DNA from: Capsicum annuum
Lineage: Eukaryota; Streptophyta; Magnoliopsida; Solanales; Solanaceae
Assembly: GCF_002878395.1 (NCBI RefSeq)
Contig: NC_061120.1
Location: 119,910,585-119,974,584, forward strand
Reading direction: 5' to 3'
Length of the DNA stretch: 64,000 nucleotides
A program made the translations under genes and the position numbers. The notes below the pieces were generated by a model. That model was not told the DNA's origin. It searched no databases and saw only the letters and a list, made by a program, of their open reading frames with translations. Below are positions 36,815 to 50,175 of this stretch, piece after piece (position 1 is the first letter of the stretch; each line of letters begins with the position of its first letter).

Positions 36815-39789
36815 TGTCATGACTTGAGTTTACACCCTAGAAATAACATGGTGATTAGAACCACAGGTGGTCCCAAGCTAACCCTTGATACTGGCATGAT
36901 GAATAAGAAGCTAAATAAAAATACGCAAACTAAAAGTAAAATACTTTTTGGAAGCTTAATTTTATGACCCAATTTCATAAGTTATGATGGAACCTACTTA
37001 AACCCACCAATAGGTTAACCAAACCATAGCCCACAACCATAGGTAATGGCCTAGTTGGTGAGAAATGGCATAAATACTGAAATTATCCAAGTAAAAGGTT
37101 TACAAACCACATAATCATAGGAAAATAACATAACAGAAGAGAAATAAAGAGAAATAACAACATTCCATGACCTATTAATATCTGTACAAAAGCCTCTAAT
37201 TTAAAAGAATACAAGCACTATTAAGTCAATATGCAATAGTCACAATAACTAAAAGACTAGCAAAAATAGAAGAATGAGAAAAGGTCAACTCAGGCTCTAA
37301 GACCTCACTCTACCTCTAAAATCTAACCAACACAAATCTGGGATTTAACAGCGGCAACTAGTACTTGAGTCTGTACCAAAAAGGTATAGAAGTGTAGTCT
37401 GAGTACCAAAGCCACATGTACCCTATAGGCATCATCGGCCAACTAAGCTAAATCATAATATAAATATAATAAAATGTGAGATGACAAATCTAAGTCAAGG
37501 TAAGAGGGGAAACTTGGAATAATGCTTCAAATATTGTTAATAAATAATTGGAATGATAACAATAAATCAAATGCATAACTAACTCTACATAATTGGGGGC
37601 CATATGCCAAATGGTGCAATAAAGTAAATAACCAAATGTAGCCCCCCATAATTCTAGAGGGTGCAATCAAAGAGAAGTAATAACTGTAATTATTCAAATT
37701 AATCATATCCTGAAATTATGATCATGGATCCTTCCTTAACACAAACACTGGACTCAAACCGATTTATAACAATCATAAATAACCTCTTAATGCTGGAATT
37801 GAACCAAAACTAGTATGTCATACTTTGTACTTGAACCAAAACTATTATCATGAATGTTGGACTTAAAGAAGAACTAAGATTATCAATTATGCCAAAATTG
37901 AGATGGTCTTAGTATCATAAATTTTCAAACTTGAACATAAACTAAAATCATCTCCTAAGTATCAATATATGATAGAGTATCACGAATCTTAACCTCCTCA
38001 GTCAAAAGAACGTAATTAGACAATGCATAAGACTTATTGTTCCTATGAGAAAATTAATAGCAATCTTGGCCGAAGATGAGTCGGGGGGCACTTCTATCCC
38101 CTAATATCCGTTTTAAGGAAAATTCTCACTTAAACTAGGCTAAGGTATCTAATTTCATGGCTAGATATTAAATAAGCCAGAATTTAGCCCTATGATAGCA
38201 ATTCTACCTAAAGGAAAACATATTAGGTTAATTATACCAAATTATGGCTGCTTAGTCGGCTAAAAGATCTAAATAATACTAAATATACCTCCAATACCTA
38301 AATCCCATCTGAAAACTAGCATAACATCATACCTGTACCCTAATTAAGCTTAATATACAAGGAAGATAAATTTAGCCTACTTGGACGCTGAAGATAACTC
38401 GATGAAGTCCACTAAATCATCAAATTCCCCTTTCGAGAAACTTCTACACAATACCATGCTATTAAATAAGAAATTTACTCATCAATATTAGAAAAAAGAT
38501 ACCCATATTAAATTTTTATGCATCGATTCAAAAATCATGTCAAAATCCCATGTGGGACCACTTGTGGAATTGCATTTTCAAAACCGTCAACACATCCCTC
38601 AATGCTCAAGGATTATTTTCCCTCAAGAATGGATAAATTCTAAGCTCAAATGGTACTAAAATCAAAAAACCATTATATAGGTATTTTGGAAATAGATTGT
38701 CAAATTAACCTAGAATTCAAAAGAAACTTACCAAGATTTTGATGAAGAAATGACTACTCCAAGCTTACAATTACCGCACAATTCCTCAATAATTATTCTC
38801 CTAATTTCCCACTCTCTCAAGGGTTTTACCTCGTTATACTTATGATAAAAATGGGAGAAAATTAGGTAACAGGGGCATTTAATGGCCTTCCAGGTGCGAC
38901 TTAAGAGGTCACATCTAAAGAGGTCAAGTGCTACCTAAGCGACACCTACTGGGATCTGCTCCTTCTGCTAAAGCAGACAAAGATCTATTTAAGAGACCTT
39001 TATTTTAGTGAACTGGGATCTACTTTAGTGTCTCAGCTAGCATACCTAGTAGCTTAAGTAATTTTTTGGCCGCGTAAGCGGCCTCTGCTAAAACGGCCCA
39101 ACTAGTGCTTAAGAAGATGCACCAACTGAGACTTGGGAAATGTAAAGTCTCCATAACCCCTCAGGATTCGTTCAGTATCCCATAAATTCAAAATAAGAAT
39201 GCCACCTTATCAAATTCAACATTGTGGACTCAGTGGCACTGTTTAAATTTTCATTTAAGATTGTTTTAAGGGAAAGTGGACCCCACATCCAAGGGTTATT
39301 TTCATTAACTTCTGACCAATAGCCTGAAATGAGTCTGGAAGCATCGGTACTCCAATAAAAGGTCTTCCTAGCCTAAATCAATGTTCCAGAGCTGATGTAA
39401 CTGTCAAAATTAGCATACGAGTTTGTTAAGTAGAATTTTACGCCCGATAGCCAATTCTTACTAGTGAAGAGTTCAAAACAAGGAATTTTTCTAAAAGCCA
39501 AAAAAATTGCCCAGTAACTAAATTGTCAACTCCATCAAGCCTCAAATGACTTGGGGAAACTATAGGAAAGCTCTAAATAGTGAAACTGTGTGAAAATATA
39601 GGAAATAACCTAGAGGGTCATTGCACTTAAGCATGATAAAATAGGGGGAAAATAAAAATTCACTGAAATCCTAAAAGTTTAATTCATTAATTATGTCAAA
39701 TTTGAATGACTCTCTATGAAGCCTCCACTAATACTAAATATAGATAGTAGGGACATGACCTTAGTTATCTTTACTCAGTATATGATGTT
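36815..39789 (-). mobile_element. E2 5' LTR, partial, split by a solo LTR
   Basis: Pieces 36815-36959 and 39626-39789 together align with the first ~300 bp of the LTR at 39790 (TGTCATGACTTGAG versus TGTCACGTCCTGAG; the same ACATGGT and GCTAACCCTTGATACT blocks; the same CTAATACTAAATATAG). The rest of this LTR is missing: at 39790 another LTR of the same family starts from its first base. Confidence 0.75.
36960..39625 (-). mobile_element. Solo LTR (E6), 2.67 kb, with target duplication CTTAA
   Basis: Flanked by CTTAA at 36955-36959 and 39626-39630. Removing it rejoins GGAAGCTTAA with the LTR sequence that is continuous at about 39930. On the minus strand it begins TGCAATGACCC and ends GGGTCATAAAA, showing the inverted GGGTCA/TGACCC ends common in Solanaceae LTRs. 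No element body or second LTR is attached. A cluster of short palindromes lies at 38896-39110. No ORF of note. Confidence 0.85.
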
Positions 39790-42429
39790 TGTCACGTCCT
39801 GAGTCTATGCCTTGGAAATAACATGGTACTTAGAATGACAAGTGGTCCATAGCTAACCCTTGATACTAGAATGAGTCATAAGTATCTTAATAAAAATATA
39901 TAAAGTGAAAAAAATACTTTACGGAAGCTTAAACATGGTAAAATGGAAAAACCCTAAACTGATAGACTTAAAGTTTATTACAACAACTATATCATGAAGA
40001 AACTAAGAAACAAAAATTGAATACAAACCTGATTGACTATCTACGAAGCCTCTACTAATACTAAATATAGGTAGCTGATACATGACCACCAGCTTTCTCT
40101 AATCAACATATGAACTAAACTAGACTACTATGACTACTAGCTGACTGGAATTCCTAAATAAGGAGACTCGCCACCTACTTACTGAAAGTTGTGATATACT
40201 TTATCGTGATCCTATGAGTTAGCACTGATACCTATATTATAAAATAATACAATGCAAGTAAATTATACAGTCAGTACTTTGAATGTGTACTAGGATATGA
40301 GATATGCACTTGTCATGAAAAAAATGTTAAAACATCATTTAAAATTGAGGACATAAATCATTTACTATAGTAGGAAGTAATCATGTATGTACTAAAAATT
40401 ACGAAACACAAAGCAATATCTGAATCATGAGCTAAAACATTTTTTAAAACTTGAAAGCTATAGAAGCATAAATATTTCATATTATAAAACTAGTGCTGAA
40501 CATGTTGTAAAACTAGTTTAATAGAGGATACATATCTTAGGAAAAATACTGAGTTAAAATACAAGACGCAAAAATAAGAATCATAATCTACATATCCAAA
40601 GTATAACAGAACTCACATAAGAAATCTCATAATTTTTAAAACTAGAGGCCAAGCATATTAACTATGCAAAATTATTTATATGGGGATTTCTTTTAACCAA
40701 CATAAACTATGTGATAAATATGGATTCCAATGCTTGGACCATGTTGAGGAGTGTTTCCTCGTATCTTTCCACCAATATTGAAATATGAATTGAGATGGAT
40801 CCAGTAAACTAAGCCTTATGGGCTAAAGGTGCCAATCTCAACTAGTGAAAGACCCTTAATCTACTGTGGCATATAATTTTGGGACTTTGGTTCTTTATAG
40901 CTCATATTTGCTCAGTGTTATATAGTACTCCCAATACTATATACTATTTGCTCATAGATAACTAAAAATTGTCTGTCTAAAAATAAGCATGAAACTAGTA
41001 TTAATTACTATTTTATTGAAGTTTCTAAAATATTGGAAATACTCAAGATAAATTTAGAGAATTCAAGGATCATGTGTTCATAATATGTCATATCGTACTA
41101 ATATAGGCTAAAATCCATCAAACCATGCATAATTAATTCTAAAATATTCTAAAGTCTATAATACATGCATAATTCTTCAAGTATTAAAATAATTGAGTTA
41201 AAGCCATGGAAATCATGCATAATAACTTTGAATGCAAAACATAATAGTATAATAAATATAAGGGAACTGAAATTCAAGAATTTTACATAATTATGTGTGA
41301 ACCTAGATCATGAGGTCCTAAAAATTATAACTGAATGATTTGAAGCTAGATTGTGAGAATAAGAGTAAAAGAAATCTCTTAATGAATACCCACATACCAA
41401 ATGTTTGAGAGAATCTATACCAATACTTGAATTTTTTAGGAGATTGGATAAGAACCCTAGATATTATCCATTAATAGCTTTGGATCACCTATTATACTTT
41501 TATAAAGTTGTAAAAGAGGTAAAGACGAGTTACACACTACAACTATCTTAGTATTCCACTAATAATACTTAAAACAATGCATTTTTACTACTAAAAGAGT
41601 TGGAAATGACCAAACAATCCTTTAAAAATCATCTGGAAAGTTGTTGGTGGCAGTCACGATGACTAATGTGATGGTTCATCGCCTCGGGGTACCAGTCGAG
41701 GCTTGAATCATTATTTCAGACACTTTCTAACAATTCTTTAGAGATTAATGATGATTCTGGGGGATGACTCATCATTTTTAGGGATAACTCATCATGTTTG
41801 GGAATGACTCATCATTTGAATTGTCATCACTAAAATCAATGCTTGTCCGCTTAACTAAAATACCGATAACTTCTTACTCCAAAATTAGATTAACAAATAT
41901 TTAGTGGCATCGGAAAAATAATTCAAGTACCACTAATTTGGTGGGTATTAGACCACCTATAGCTTTACATACTAGGAGTAATGATCATTTGAAGATGACA
42001 TAAGAACAATCTTAAACTAGAACTTTGTCAAAGGAGTTTTCAATTTAACGAGGTGTTAGGGACTTCTTATGACGTCAAATTAAATCTAATACTGTTATCT
42101 TACTTATATGTAAGGATTTATTATAGTTGGCATGTGATGGGACTGGAAAAAGGACAATTTTAAATAACGGTTAGACTGGATAGGTGCCCTATGAGTTATA
42201 GGAGGACTCGTAGGTAGATACTATGACTCATCATCAGGAGTTGTGACCACTAGGATAGATTTTTCAATTCCCCTATCTTTGGGAGTCTACAATCAAGATG
42301 AGTGTTGGTGATGACTTATCATACATGACCACAACTTATGTCAGGTCATCCTAAAGTCAACTTTTATTGGTTCTTTTTTAATTATATTCTAGTATGAGAT
42401 AGGATATTTGGGACATTTGGGGTATTACA
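39790..42429 (-). mobile_element. Full-length LTR of the E2 family (LTR-B)
   Basis: Runs from TGTCACGTCCTGAG to GGGGTATTACA, 2640 bp, and aligns with E2's LTR pieces. Its flanks (ATGTT and TTCTT) do not match, so it is not a clean solo LTR; it probably arose by recombination between related LTRs. It contains three close copies of a GACTCATCAT-like word at 41764-41818. Confidence 0.7.
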
Positions 42430-42875
42430 TTCTTTTTTGATATATCCTCTTATAATATAGGTTTACGCATTCAGTCTCAGCCTCTCAGGTTAGTATGTTC
42501 CGCTATCACTTAAATAGCCACTATTGGTAAGATATCATCATTCTAGGATAAGAGTTCATGGTTAGTTTCTTTCATTATTATATTTAGTTTCAATATTTAG
42601 AGTAAGTAGGGGACTTGTACCAGTAGCTCGTCAGTAGTAGAGGCTTTTCAAACATAGAGTCGGTTATTTCAACTAAATTTAGTATTGATGCTATTGTTCA
42701 GATTTAGTTATATTTTATAGTATATCTTAATATATATACATATTTAGATTTAATATAGCTTTTATTTAGTTTTATCATTATAGAACGTTAGGATTATGCC
42801 ATCCCATAGGTTAGTTGGGTTATTTCTAACCCTAAGCACCATGTTATATCCAAGGTATAGTCTTGAGGCATGATA
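42430..42875 (+). mobile_element. Tekay-like element E8, truncated 5' LTR
   Basis: Matches the last ~450 bp of the plus-strand LTR at 44391-46461 (TATAGGTTT..., CTAAGCACCATGTTAT, GGTATAGTCTTGAGGCATGATA). Directly after it, AATTGGTGTGCTTTG is a heavily decayed tRNA-Met primer site. The missing 5' part is replaced by LTR-B. Confidence 0.65.
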
Positions 42876-44390
42876 AATTGGTGTGCTTTGTTATAAGGGT
42901 AATTTCTATGTTCCAAATATTAATGATCCAAGATAGCAGATGCTTGTGAAAGCTTATATTATCAGTATTCTATTCACCTATGTTCTACCAAGATGTATCT
43001 TTATCTATAAATTTATTAGTGAAATGGTATAAAAATGGATATTATGGAGTTTTTGAAATGTCTTTGAATTACTGTCAAGTAAAGTTTGAACCCTAAATAT
43101 TGAGAGGTGTGACTCAAAATATTAGCATTCCTACATGGAAGTGGAAAGAGACAAATATGGACCTCATTATAGGGTTACTACATACACGTCGACAACATGA
43201 TTCAATAGGAGTTGTTGTAGATTGAATATCAAAGTCAGCATATTTCCTACCATTTAATACTACATATTTAGTCAGGTATTATGTAAGACTTTTCATTCCA
43301 AAGTTATGTAGAATTTATGTATTTTCCTTGTCTACTATCTCAGATAGGGGTACTCAGTTTACTTTGTAGTTTTGGAAGCCCTTTAAAAAGGTCTTGGTAC
43401 TGATTTTTATCTCAAAACAGCTTTCCACCTATAGATAGATAGTCAGGCATGATTGAGTTTAGAGGTAATGGTTTGATCACTTACCTCTTATTGAGTTTTC
43501 TCGTAAAATATGTTTTCTCCAGTGTTCAAATAGCTTCATTTAAGTCACTCTATGGTAGGAGGTGTAGATCTCCTATTGAATGGTTTGAGGTTGTTGAAGA
43601 TACTTTAATAAGGCTTGATTTAGTTCACGAGGCTATGGAAAAGGTCATATAATTAAACAAATATTGAAATATCTCAAAGTTATCAAAAATCTTACATAGA
43701 TATGAGGAGAAGAGAACTTGAGTTCATAGTTAATAATTGGGTGTATTTGAAAATTTCACCCATAAAAGTGGCAATGAGGTTTGGCAAGAAGGGAAAGTTT
43801 ACTCCTGATATGTTGGTCCTAAAAAGATTCTAAGGTGAATTGGTAATGTGGCCTATAAGTTAGAGTTTCCCTCAAACTTTGCATCAATACACTCATTCTG
43901 TAATGTGTCCTTATTGAAGAAGTTCACTATTGATCCAGCCTTAATCATGCCATAAGAGAGAGTGGGTGTAAAAGATAGTCTCTCTTATGAAGGGGTCCTA
44001 GTTGAGATGAATGATCATCATATTTGTAACTTAAGAAATAATAAAGTTTCTTTAGTGAAAGAACTTTGAGAAATCAACTAGTTGAGGGAGATACATGGGA
44101 AGCATAGGCAGATATGATGACCAAGTACCCTCACCCCTTTCCTTCTAGTCCAACATCAACTTGAGGTAATAGTTACCTCGTTAGGATTCTAACTAGTTTC
44201 ATGTCCCATCAATGTTTTTATACTTGTATTATACATGCATGTCTTATGAATTAAGCTCAATTATGTTTTGTTCAAAAAATAGTTATCATGTTAGTTTTCA
44301 GAATATTTTTCTCATGATTTTAGCTCTTTCATTATCCTTTTATCCTAGTTAGTCTTTATTTAAGGATAAATTTTCCAAACTGGGAGATAC
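42876..44390 (+). pseudogene. E8 integrase and chromodomain-region remnant (Tekay-like Gypsy)
   Basis: Only the end of pol survives. In changing frames the plus strand gives RQHDSIGVVVD, STISDRGTQFTL (43340), then an ORF (43449-43652) with SLYGRRCRSPIEWFEVVEDT and LDLVHEAMEKVI, and further on VAMRFGKKGKFTPD and SLSYEGVLVEMNDHH (44000). These are hallmarks of the integrase C-terminus, GPY/F and chromodomain area of Tekay/Del Gypsy elements. Gag, protease, RT and RNase H are deleted: only 1.5 kb separates the LTRs. A purine-rich tract (ACTGGGAGATAC, 44379-44390) precedes the 3' LTR. Confidence 0.8.
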
Positions 44391-46461
44391 TATAACACCC
44401 GAAAAGTACCTAAGATCATATGGTAGTCTGTAGAGAAGAAAAAAATAGAAAAATTTAGATTCCATCACAGAATAATGCATTGTATAAGTCATACAGTGAG
44501 GCCACGAGTCATGGGTTGACTCATGGCAAGTTATCCTAGAATTAGTCAGTCTTCACTACACATGACTTAGACCACAAGCCATGATCAAACAATAGAAGTT
44601 GTGTGGTGACCCGTTCTGAGCAATAAGACCAAATTCCCAAAATATAGATATTTCACCAAAATGGCCATGACTTGAGATGACATATCGTAGGTCCAAGATT
44701 TATGTCATTAAGTAACCGTACTAAGGAGGAATCAATGAGTTGATATGTTCTTGTTATGAACCATGAGTCATATACACAACTTATTGGTTGATATCATGAG
44801 TTGTGAGGAAGAAATTGTACCTCTAGCTAGCCACCTAGTCCAAAAAACACAAGTCAAAGGATGATATATATGTTCAGAGTGTGATTTGTACCCTAGACCT
44901 GTTACTACTGAATTACAAAATTTAGTTACATTAAAAAGGTGTATTTTCATTTTTTTTCTTATTTCCTTATACTAAACTACATAATTTTTTGTCCTATTAG
45001 GGGGACGTTAAAATACTGTTACACCATTATTCCTCTTCACTTCTCCTAAAATATCTTAGATAAGAGAAAAAGGTGTTTAAACTCTCTCAAGTCCCAAAAG
45101 CTAGGGTTCCTTCTACAAATTATGATTCTAAAGTTCTTTGCAAAATCTCAAACTCAAGGTTATTGGGATTTCATCAATGGGTATCCTTTAACCCTTGTGT
45201 CCCAAAATAATTTAACAAATCTCAATTTCACCATGCATTATGATTACGATTTATACTTAGTTCATGATTTCCCTTAAACTTCAGTCCTCTCATGACTTTT
45301 ATATTATTATGACATGTTTTTCATGATTTTACTTTCAATATGAAATTACCCTATATAAATTAAGTACTAGTATGACCAGGTAAATTTCATATATCTTAGT
45401 TATGTTTTTGAAGCATGTGTCAGGCGATTAAGGTTTTAGTATGAACAAGAATAATTTATTTTAAGCATACAGACTTTCAAAATACTTATAGATTTAAATA
45501 GGTTCAAACCTAGAATTTAAACATCATATTTTAATAGGCTATTAGTATATTATCTATTTGGGAGTAATAATAAGCATCGAGTTGGACTAAGGCCCCAATT
45601 TCACCCAAGGTCTAAAAACCACAAACAACATAGGTTTATTTATCCCTTCTAGTTTAGTTAGTTTAGTGATCACCCTAGTGAGCCTTTATACCCTGGAAAG
45701 TTATGTTGGATCCTATTGATGAGGCATATATATCAAACTCTATATTAGCTCATATGGTTGGTGTTAATTAATAGACTCTCTCATAAACTCAATTCAGTAC
45801 TTATACATGACCCATACTTTCAGATACTTTATATATTGTTATTGATCTTCGATATTACCTTTGTAGTTAAGTATAGATTTTTTAGGTTATTGCACTATAG
45901 GTCAACATGTTACGCGGTCTTACACTTAACATGCATTCAGAATAATTTATCAGTATTTATAGCATGCTCGATTTACTTTATATATTGCATATCTCACCAG
46001 ATCATTACATTCAAATTACTGATCATATACTATTTTGTGTGATGTATCATCATATTATATAGGTTTGAGTGTTTAGTCTCAGCCTCGTGATTGGTACATT
46101 CTAATACCACTTTAGTGGCTGCTAGTGGTGACTCCTCATCATCCAAGAATGAGATTCCATGATTGTTTTTATAGTATTATTTTAATTTCTAACATGGAGA
46201 ATTACCTAGGGACTTGTCCTTGCAGCTCATCAGTACTTTTCATACATGGAGTCAGATATTTTAGCTAAATTTAGTATTGGTTTTATTGTTTAGACAGTTT
46301 TATTTCAGACTATTTCATCATATATATTCAAGTTCTATTTAGCTTCTGTTAAGTTTTATCATTATAGAATGTTAGTATTATGACATGCCATAGGTTAATT
46401 TGCGATCACTTGTGACACTAAGCACCATGTTATGTCCAGGGTATAGTCTCAAGGGATAACA
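44391..46461 (+). mobile_element. E8 3' LTR (Tekay-like), 2.07 kb
   Basis: Starts TATAACACCCGAAAAG (TG changed to TA) after the polypurine tract and ends CAAGGGATAACA. Shares its end with 12481-12570 and 42780-42875. Contains GAGTCATGGGTTGACTCATGG near 44507, resembling the motif clusters of the E2 and E3 LTRs. Confidence 0.75.
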
Positions 46462-47265
46462 TGTTCATAGGCCACACTTTATCCATCAATTAACTTACCT
46501 TTCATATGCTGTACATTATTGAAAAGAACAACTCATATGAAATAATATATGGAACTATGTATAACACAACCATGATAAAGTTTCAAAGACTCAAGCCATT
46601 TATTTGCTAATACCATATATCAGATATCACTTTATCAAATTAATTTTAATTATGACTTCAGCATAATACTATCAAACCCATAACATACTATTCATAATAT
46701 GCTACCACCCAATCTATGAGTGACAAGATCAAGTGATAACCTTTACCGAATCCAAACCATAAGTCATGGATGCACGATGGCCTTCCCTTTTGTGTGGCCT
46801 TAGAATGCACTCAATCTATCAAAAACATTCTCTATATGTAATAAGAGTGTATTTATATCCATACTATAATATAAGGGTTTTCATAAAAATATATTAAAAT
46901 TCTTACCCTCAATATCCATCAATTAAATTGAAATTTTCTTTTGGAATCATCTTAACTATAAGATAAGGGACTCAAATTTGAAACTTCATCAAAAATGGAA
47001 TTCATAGCAGTTCTCATATCCTCAAAACATACTCTCTTTAGTTTAAGAGAAACATTCATAAGCTGACAAATCAAATAATAAGTAACAAGGAAAAACCAAA
47101 TGGATGGTTAGAGACTTACCTTCGAAGAATTCTCAAAACCCATCAAAATAGCCTCAATTTGTGCTCAAAATATTTGAAAAATGAATCTAGAACAATAAAA
47201 TTCAAATCAATGAAAATCCACTATTCCACATAGTGATTTCCAATGAACTAGAGAATATGTCGCAC
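46462..47265. other. AT-rich region without recognised features
   Basis: About 800 bp between the Tekay-like LTR and the MULE. No ORF of substance and no RNA gene. It may be old retrotransposon sequence. Confidence 0.5.
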
Positions 47266-47330
47266 TTGTATGGGCAAGTTTGCCAAAAAGAATGGTCTTC
47301 AAAACTATTTTTCCAACCAAATACCCACTT
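47266..47330 (+). repeat. MULE left terminal inverted repeat
   Basis: Aligns with the reverse complement of 56160-56214: shared blocks include CAAAACTATTTT and TACCCACTTAATT versus TGCCCACTAATTA, after a purine-rich GCCAAAAAGAA / GGCAAGGAAAA stretch. The match is imperfect but collinear over some 60 bp. Confidence 0.55.
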
Positions 47331-48031
47331 AATTCCACATCACCACCAACTTTTCCAACTTAACAACTTCATCCCCAAGTTTTATAATAATTTACTTTAA
47401 CCCAATATTTCCAACTTAATAAACTCACCTACAAGTTTTTAATAATACACTTCAACCCACTCCATCATCCACCATTATATAAATTAAAATATATAGGTTT
47501 TTCAAAAATATTAAAAAAATTTCAAAAGCTAAAAATAGAAGGTAGTTGTTTTTCCCTCCCAAAAGCTTTGATTCCGGCCACTTTTCTAGCTTTATTTTCT
47601 GGCGATCAGCTAAAAATCAGTCCACAAAAATCATAAGTTTGTCCATTGAATCCATTGTTTGATCATTTGTTTCTTATCTTCTCAAACCTACTTTCCACCA
47701 TTGTTAAAAAGTTTTTAATCACTCACGTTACTCAAAACCATTTTAGAAAGTACATTACAACAGCTTAGGTGAATCCAAGTTTATTTCTCGATTTCATAAA
47801 CCCAACAATCGTTGATTATAAATAATATTTCCAATTTCAAGGTTTTCATATGGATACCTGCCTAGTCATCAACCACTCATTGTCATTTATCGACCGTGCA
47901 TATAACCGGACCTAGACCATAAGCATAGTCGACCATCGATCAAAGCATAATTCTAGGATGTCTATTGTAGAATTAATTCTTGTTTCTAGTAATTTTGTAG
48001 GAGAATAGGTAGAGACTCCTAAATGTTAGAA

Positions 48032-50175
48032 ATGGAGATCTTTTACCAAGGTAACAATTCCCATTCCTGTTCACCGCAACAGTTCATAGATGAATTCGTT
48101 GCAAGCGTAATGCAGAGAGGGGATCTAGATTGTGTGCTGAGCAATGTGTGATTAGTTATCAATGCATTAGAGAGAAAAGGTGAATCCTATGATCATAAAT
48201 AATGATATATGTATGCTAACGTACATAATGGATGCCAATGTAGATGGCTTTAGGCCTATTTTGAGAATAAATATAGTTGAGAGGTCCTTTGAAGGACCAC
48301 TGAATTCATCACCTCCCCCACCTCAGTACCCGGTAGTTGATAATAATTTGAATGATTATGAGAATGATCAAACTCACAAGATGATGAAGAAGACTATGGA
48401 ATGGGATCACAAAGAGGACACTTCTTCACCAACAAAACCAATTTCTATTGTGGTCAAACATTCCCCAATAAAAAAGAGATGAAAATGCTACTAGATACAG
48501 CAGCGGTGAGATAATGTTTTGATTATTATATGGAGAAGAGCAGAACTAAATTCATGAAGTCAAAATGCTTATCTCGTGGTTGTGGCTGGTTTTTGTAGGC
48601 AAAAAAGTATGACACCTCGGACAGATTTTGCATATACAAGTATGTTGGGTTGCACACATGCGGTGTTAAACACGCCAGCCGCAGGCATATGAGATTTTCT
48701 CCAAATTGATTATTTCACTATCCATAAATTATTTTCGGGATGGTAAGGGTCCAAGCATAAGTGAAATTCAAAGAATTGTGTTTAAGGAGATGCATTGCAA
48801 TGCAAGCTATTAGAAGTATTGGAAAAGAAGTGTAATTGTAAAGAACATCATTCGCAGGACATCGGAGCACGGATATGCTTGCTTGCCGGCTTTTTCCCAT
48901 ATGGTGAAGTTACTGAATCCCGGGTCATCTTACTCTATCATAGTAAATCCGATGAATGGATCATTAATTTACTACTTCTTTGCATTCGGAGGTTGTATAT
49001 GGGGATATGCCCACATAAGAAAGGTAATTATTGTCGATGGCACATATTTGTATGGCAAGTACGGGGGTGTGTTGTTGAGTGCTGTTGCACAGGACACCAA
49101 AAATCATATCTTTCCAATTGCTTTTTGTGTCATGGATAAAGAGAACGATGCTTCTTGGACCTTCTTCTTCCAGAAGTTGAAGTCTATCGTAGAAGATGAA
49201 CCAGATCTATTGGTCATCTCCAATAGGTACAATATCATTACCAATGCCTTCTCCAGTGTTTATAGTCATGCACATCATGGATTTTATATAAGGCACCTTA
49301 CTAAAAATCTATGTGTAAATCAGCACTGTGGAGAACATCTTTATCTGTTCTACGCCGCGGCAAAGGCTTATACTATTGATGAGTTTAGTGAGCATTTTTC
49401 TGAATTGAAGAATAATTTCCTCGAGGCAGCACATGTCCTTAAAAATGTGCTTGGTTTTGAGAAATGGAGTAGAGCACAGTTCCCGGGCAATAGGTATGAT
49501 GTGATGACCACAAACATCGCCGAGTCCCTCAACTCAGTTTTGATGGATGAATGGGAGTACCCTATGTCATACATATTCAATTTAATTGCTAGAAAATTTA
49601 GTGAAAAGTTTAGGGAGCGGTATGCCTTTATTGCTAGTCAAAACAATAAATTTGTGCCTTGTGCGGAAAGGATCCTAAGAGATAACAAGAGTGCGAGTGA
49701 TTTCTTGTATGTGACTAATGAAAACGGGGGTCTCAACCAATTCACATTGTTCAGAAACAGCGTTATTGTCAAGGTCAATCTGTTGGAGAGGAGTTGTTCT
49801 TGTCAGAAATTTGACTTGGTGAAAATACCTTGTGAACATGCGATGGCAGCTTTGTGAGCAAAGTATGGTGATGGTTCAGGTTATGGTAACTCCATCTATA
49901 AGTACTCTTCGATAATTTATAAAGATGAAACTTACCTCCTTGTGTACTCAGAAGCTATTAACGTTGTCCCTCCAGAGGCTGAATGGACTGTGTCATAGGA
50001 AGTCCAAGAAACTAATATTTCTCCACCCCTCTACGATCACAAACTCAAAAAGAATAAAGTCAAATGCACTAAGATATTCGGTGAGAAATTGAAGTCAAAA
50101 AGGAGGAATAGGTGTTCAATATGCAAGAAATTCAAGCAAAAAAGAACCACATGTAGAATGGCCAACAAATTATAG
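48032..50175 (+). pseudogene. MuDR-type MULE transposase, degenerate
   Basis: Would bind element ends and cut DNA in the nucleus. Pieces in order, in three frames: an N-terminal part (MEIFYQGNNSHSCSPQQFID at 48032; VDGFRPILRINIVERSFEGP at about 48243), a MuDR-like zinc-binding region (SKCLSRGCGWFL, YKYVGLHTCGVKHASRR, 48494-48700), then a long open frame (48883-49857, 324 codons) with IIVDGTYLYGKYGGVLLSAV and CVMDKENDASWTFFFQKLKS, typical of the MULE DDE domain. The SWIM zinc finger CSCQKFDLVKIPCEHA is intact. A C-terminal basic tail with CSICKKFKQKRTTC follows in frame after TGA at 49855-49857. In the DDE domain the usual SDR reads SNR (AAT at 49222-49224). Two frameshifts and several stops make it a pseudogene, with the DDE half best preserved. 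Confidence 0.85.

Noticed and set aside
39790..42429. LTR-B as a clean solo LTR
   Set aside because: The five bases on either side (ATGTT and TTCTT) do not match, so no target duplication supports a simple solo LTR.
45758..46042. 94-codon hydrophobic ORF in the Tekay-like LTR
   Set aside because: AT-rich LTR sequence; no match in the sister LTR at 9511-12570 that would suggest a gene.
48795..49139. 114-codon plus-strand ORF
   Set aside because: Overlaps the MULE transposase in a different frame; its translation lacks domain motifs while the other frame is clearly transposase.
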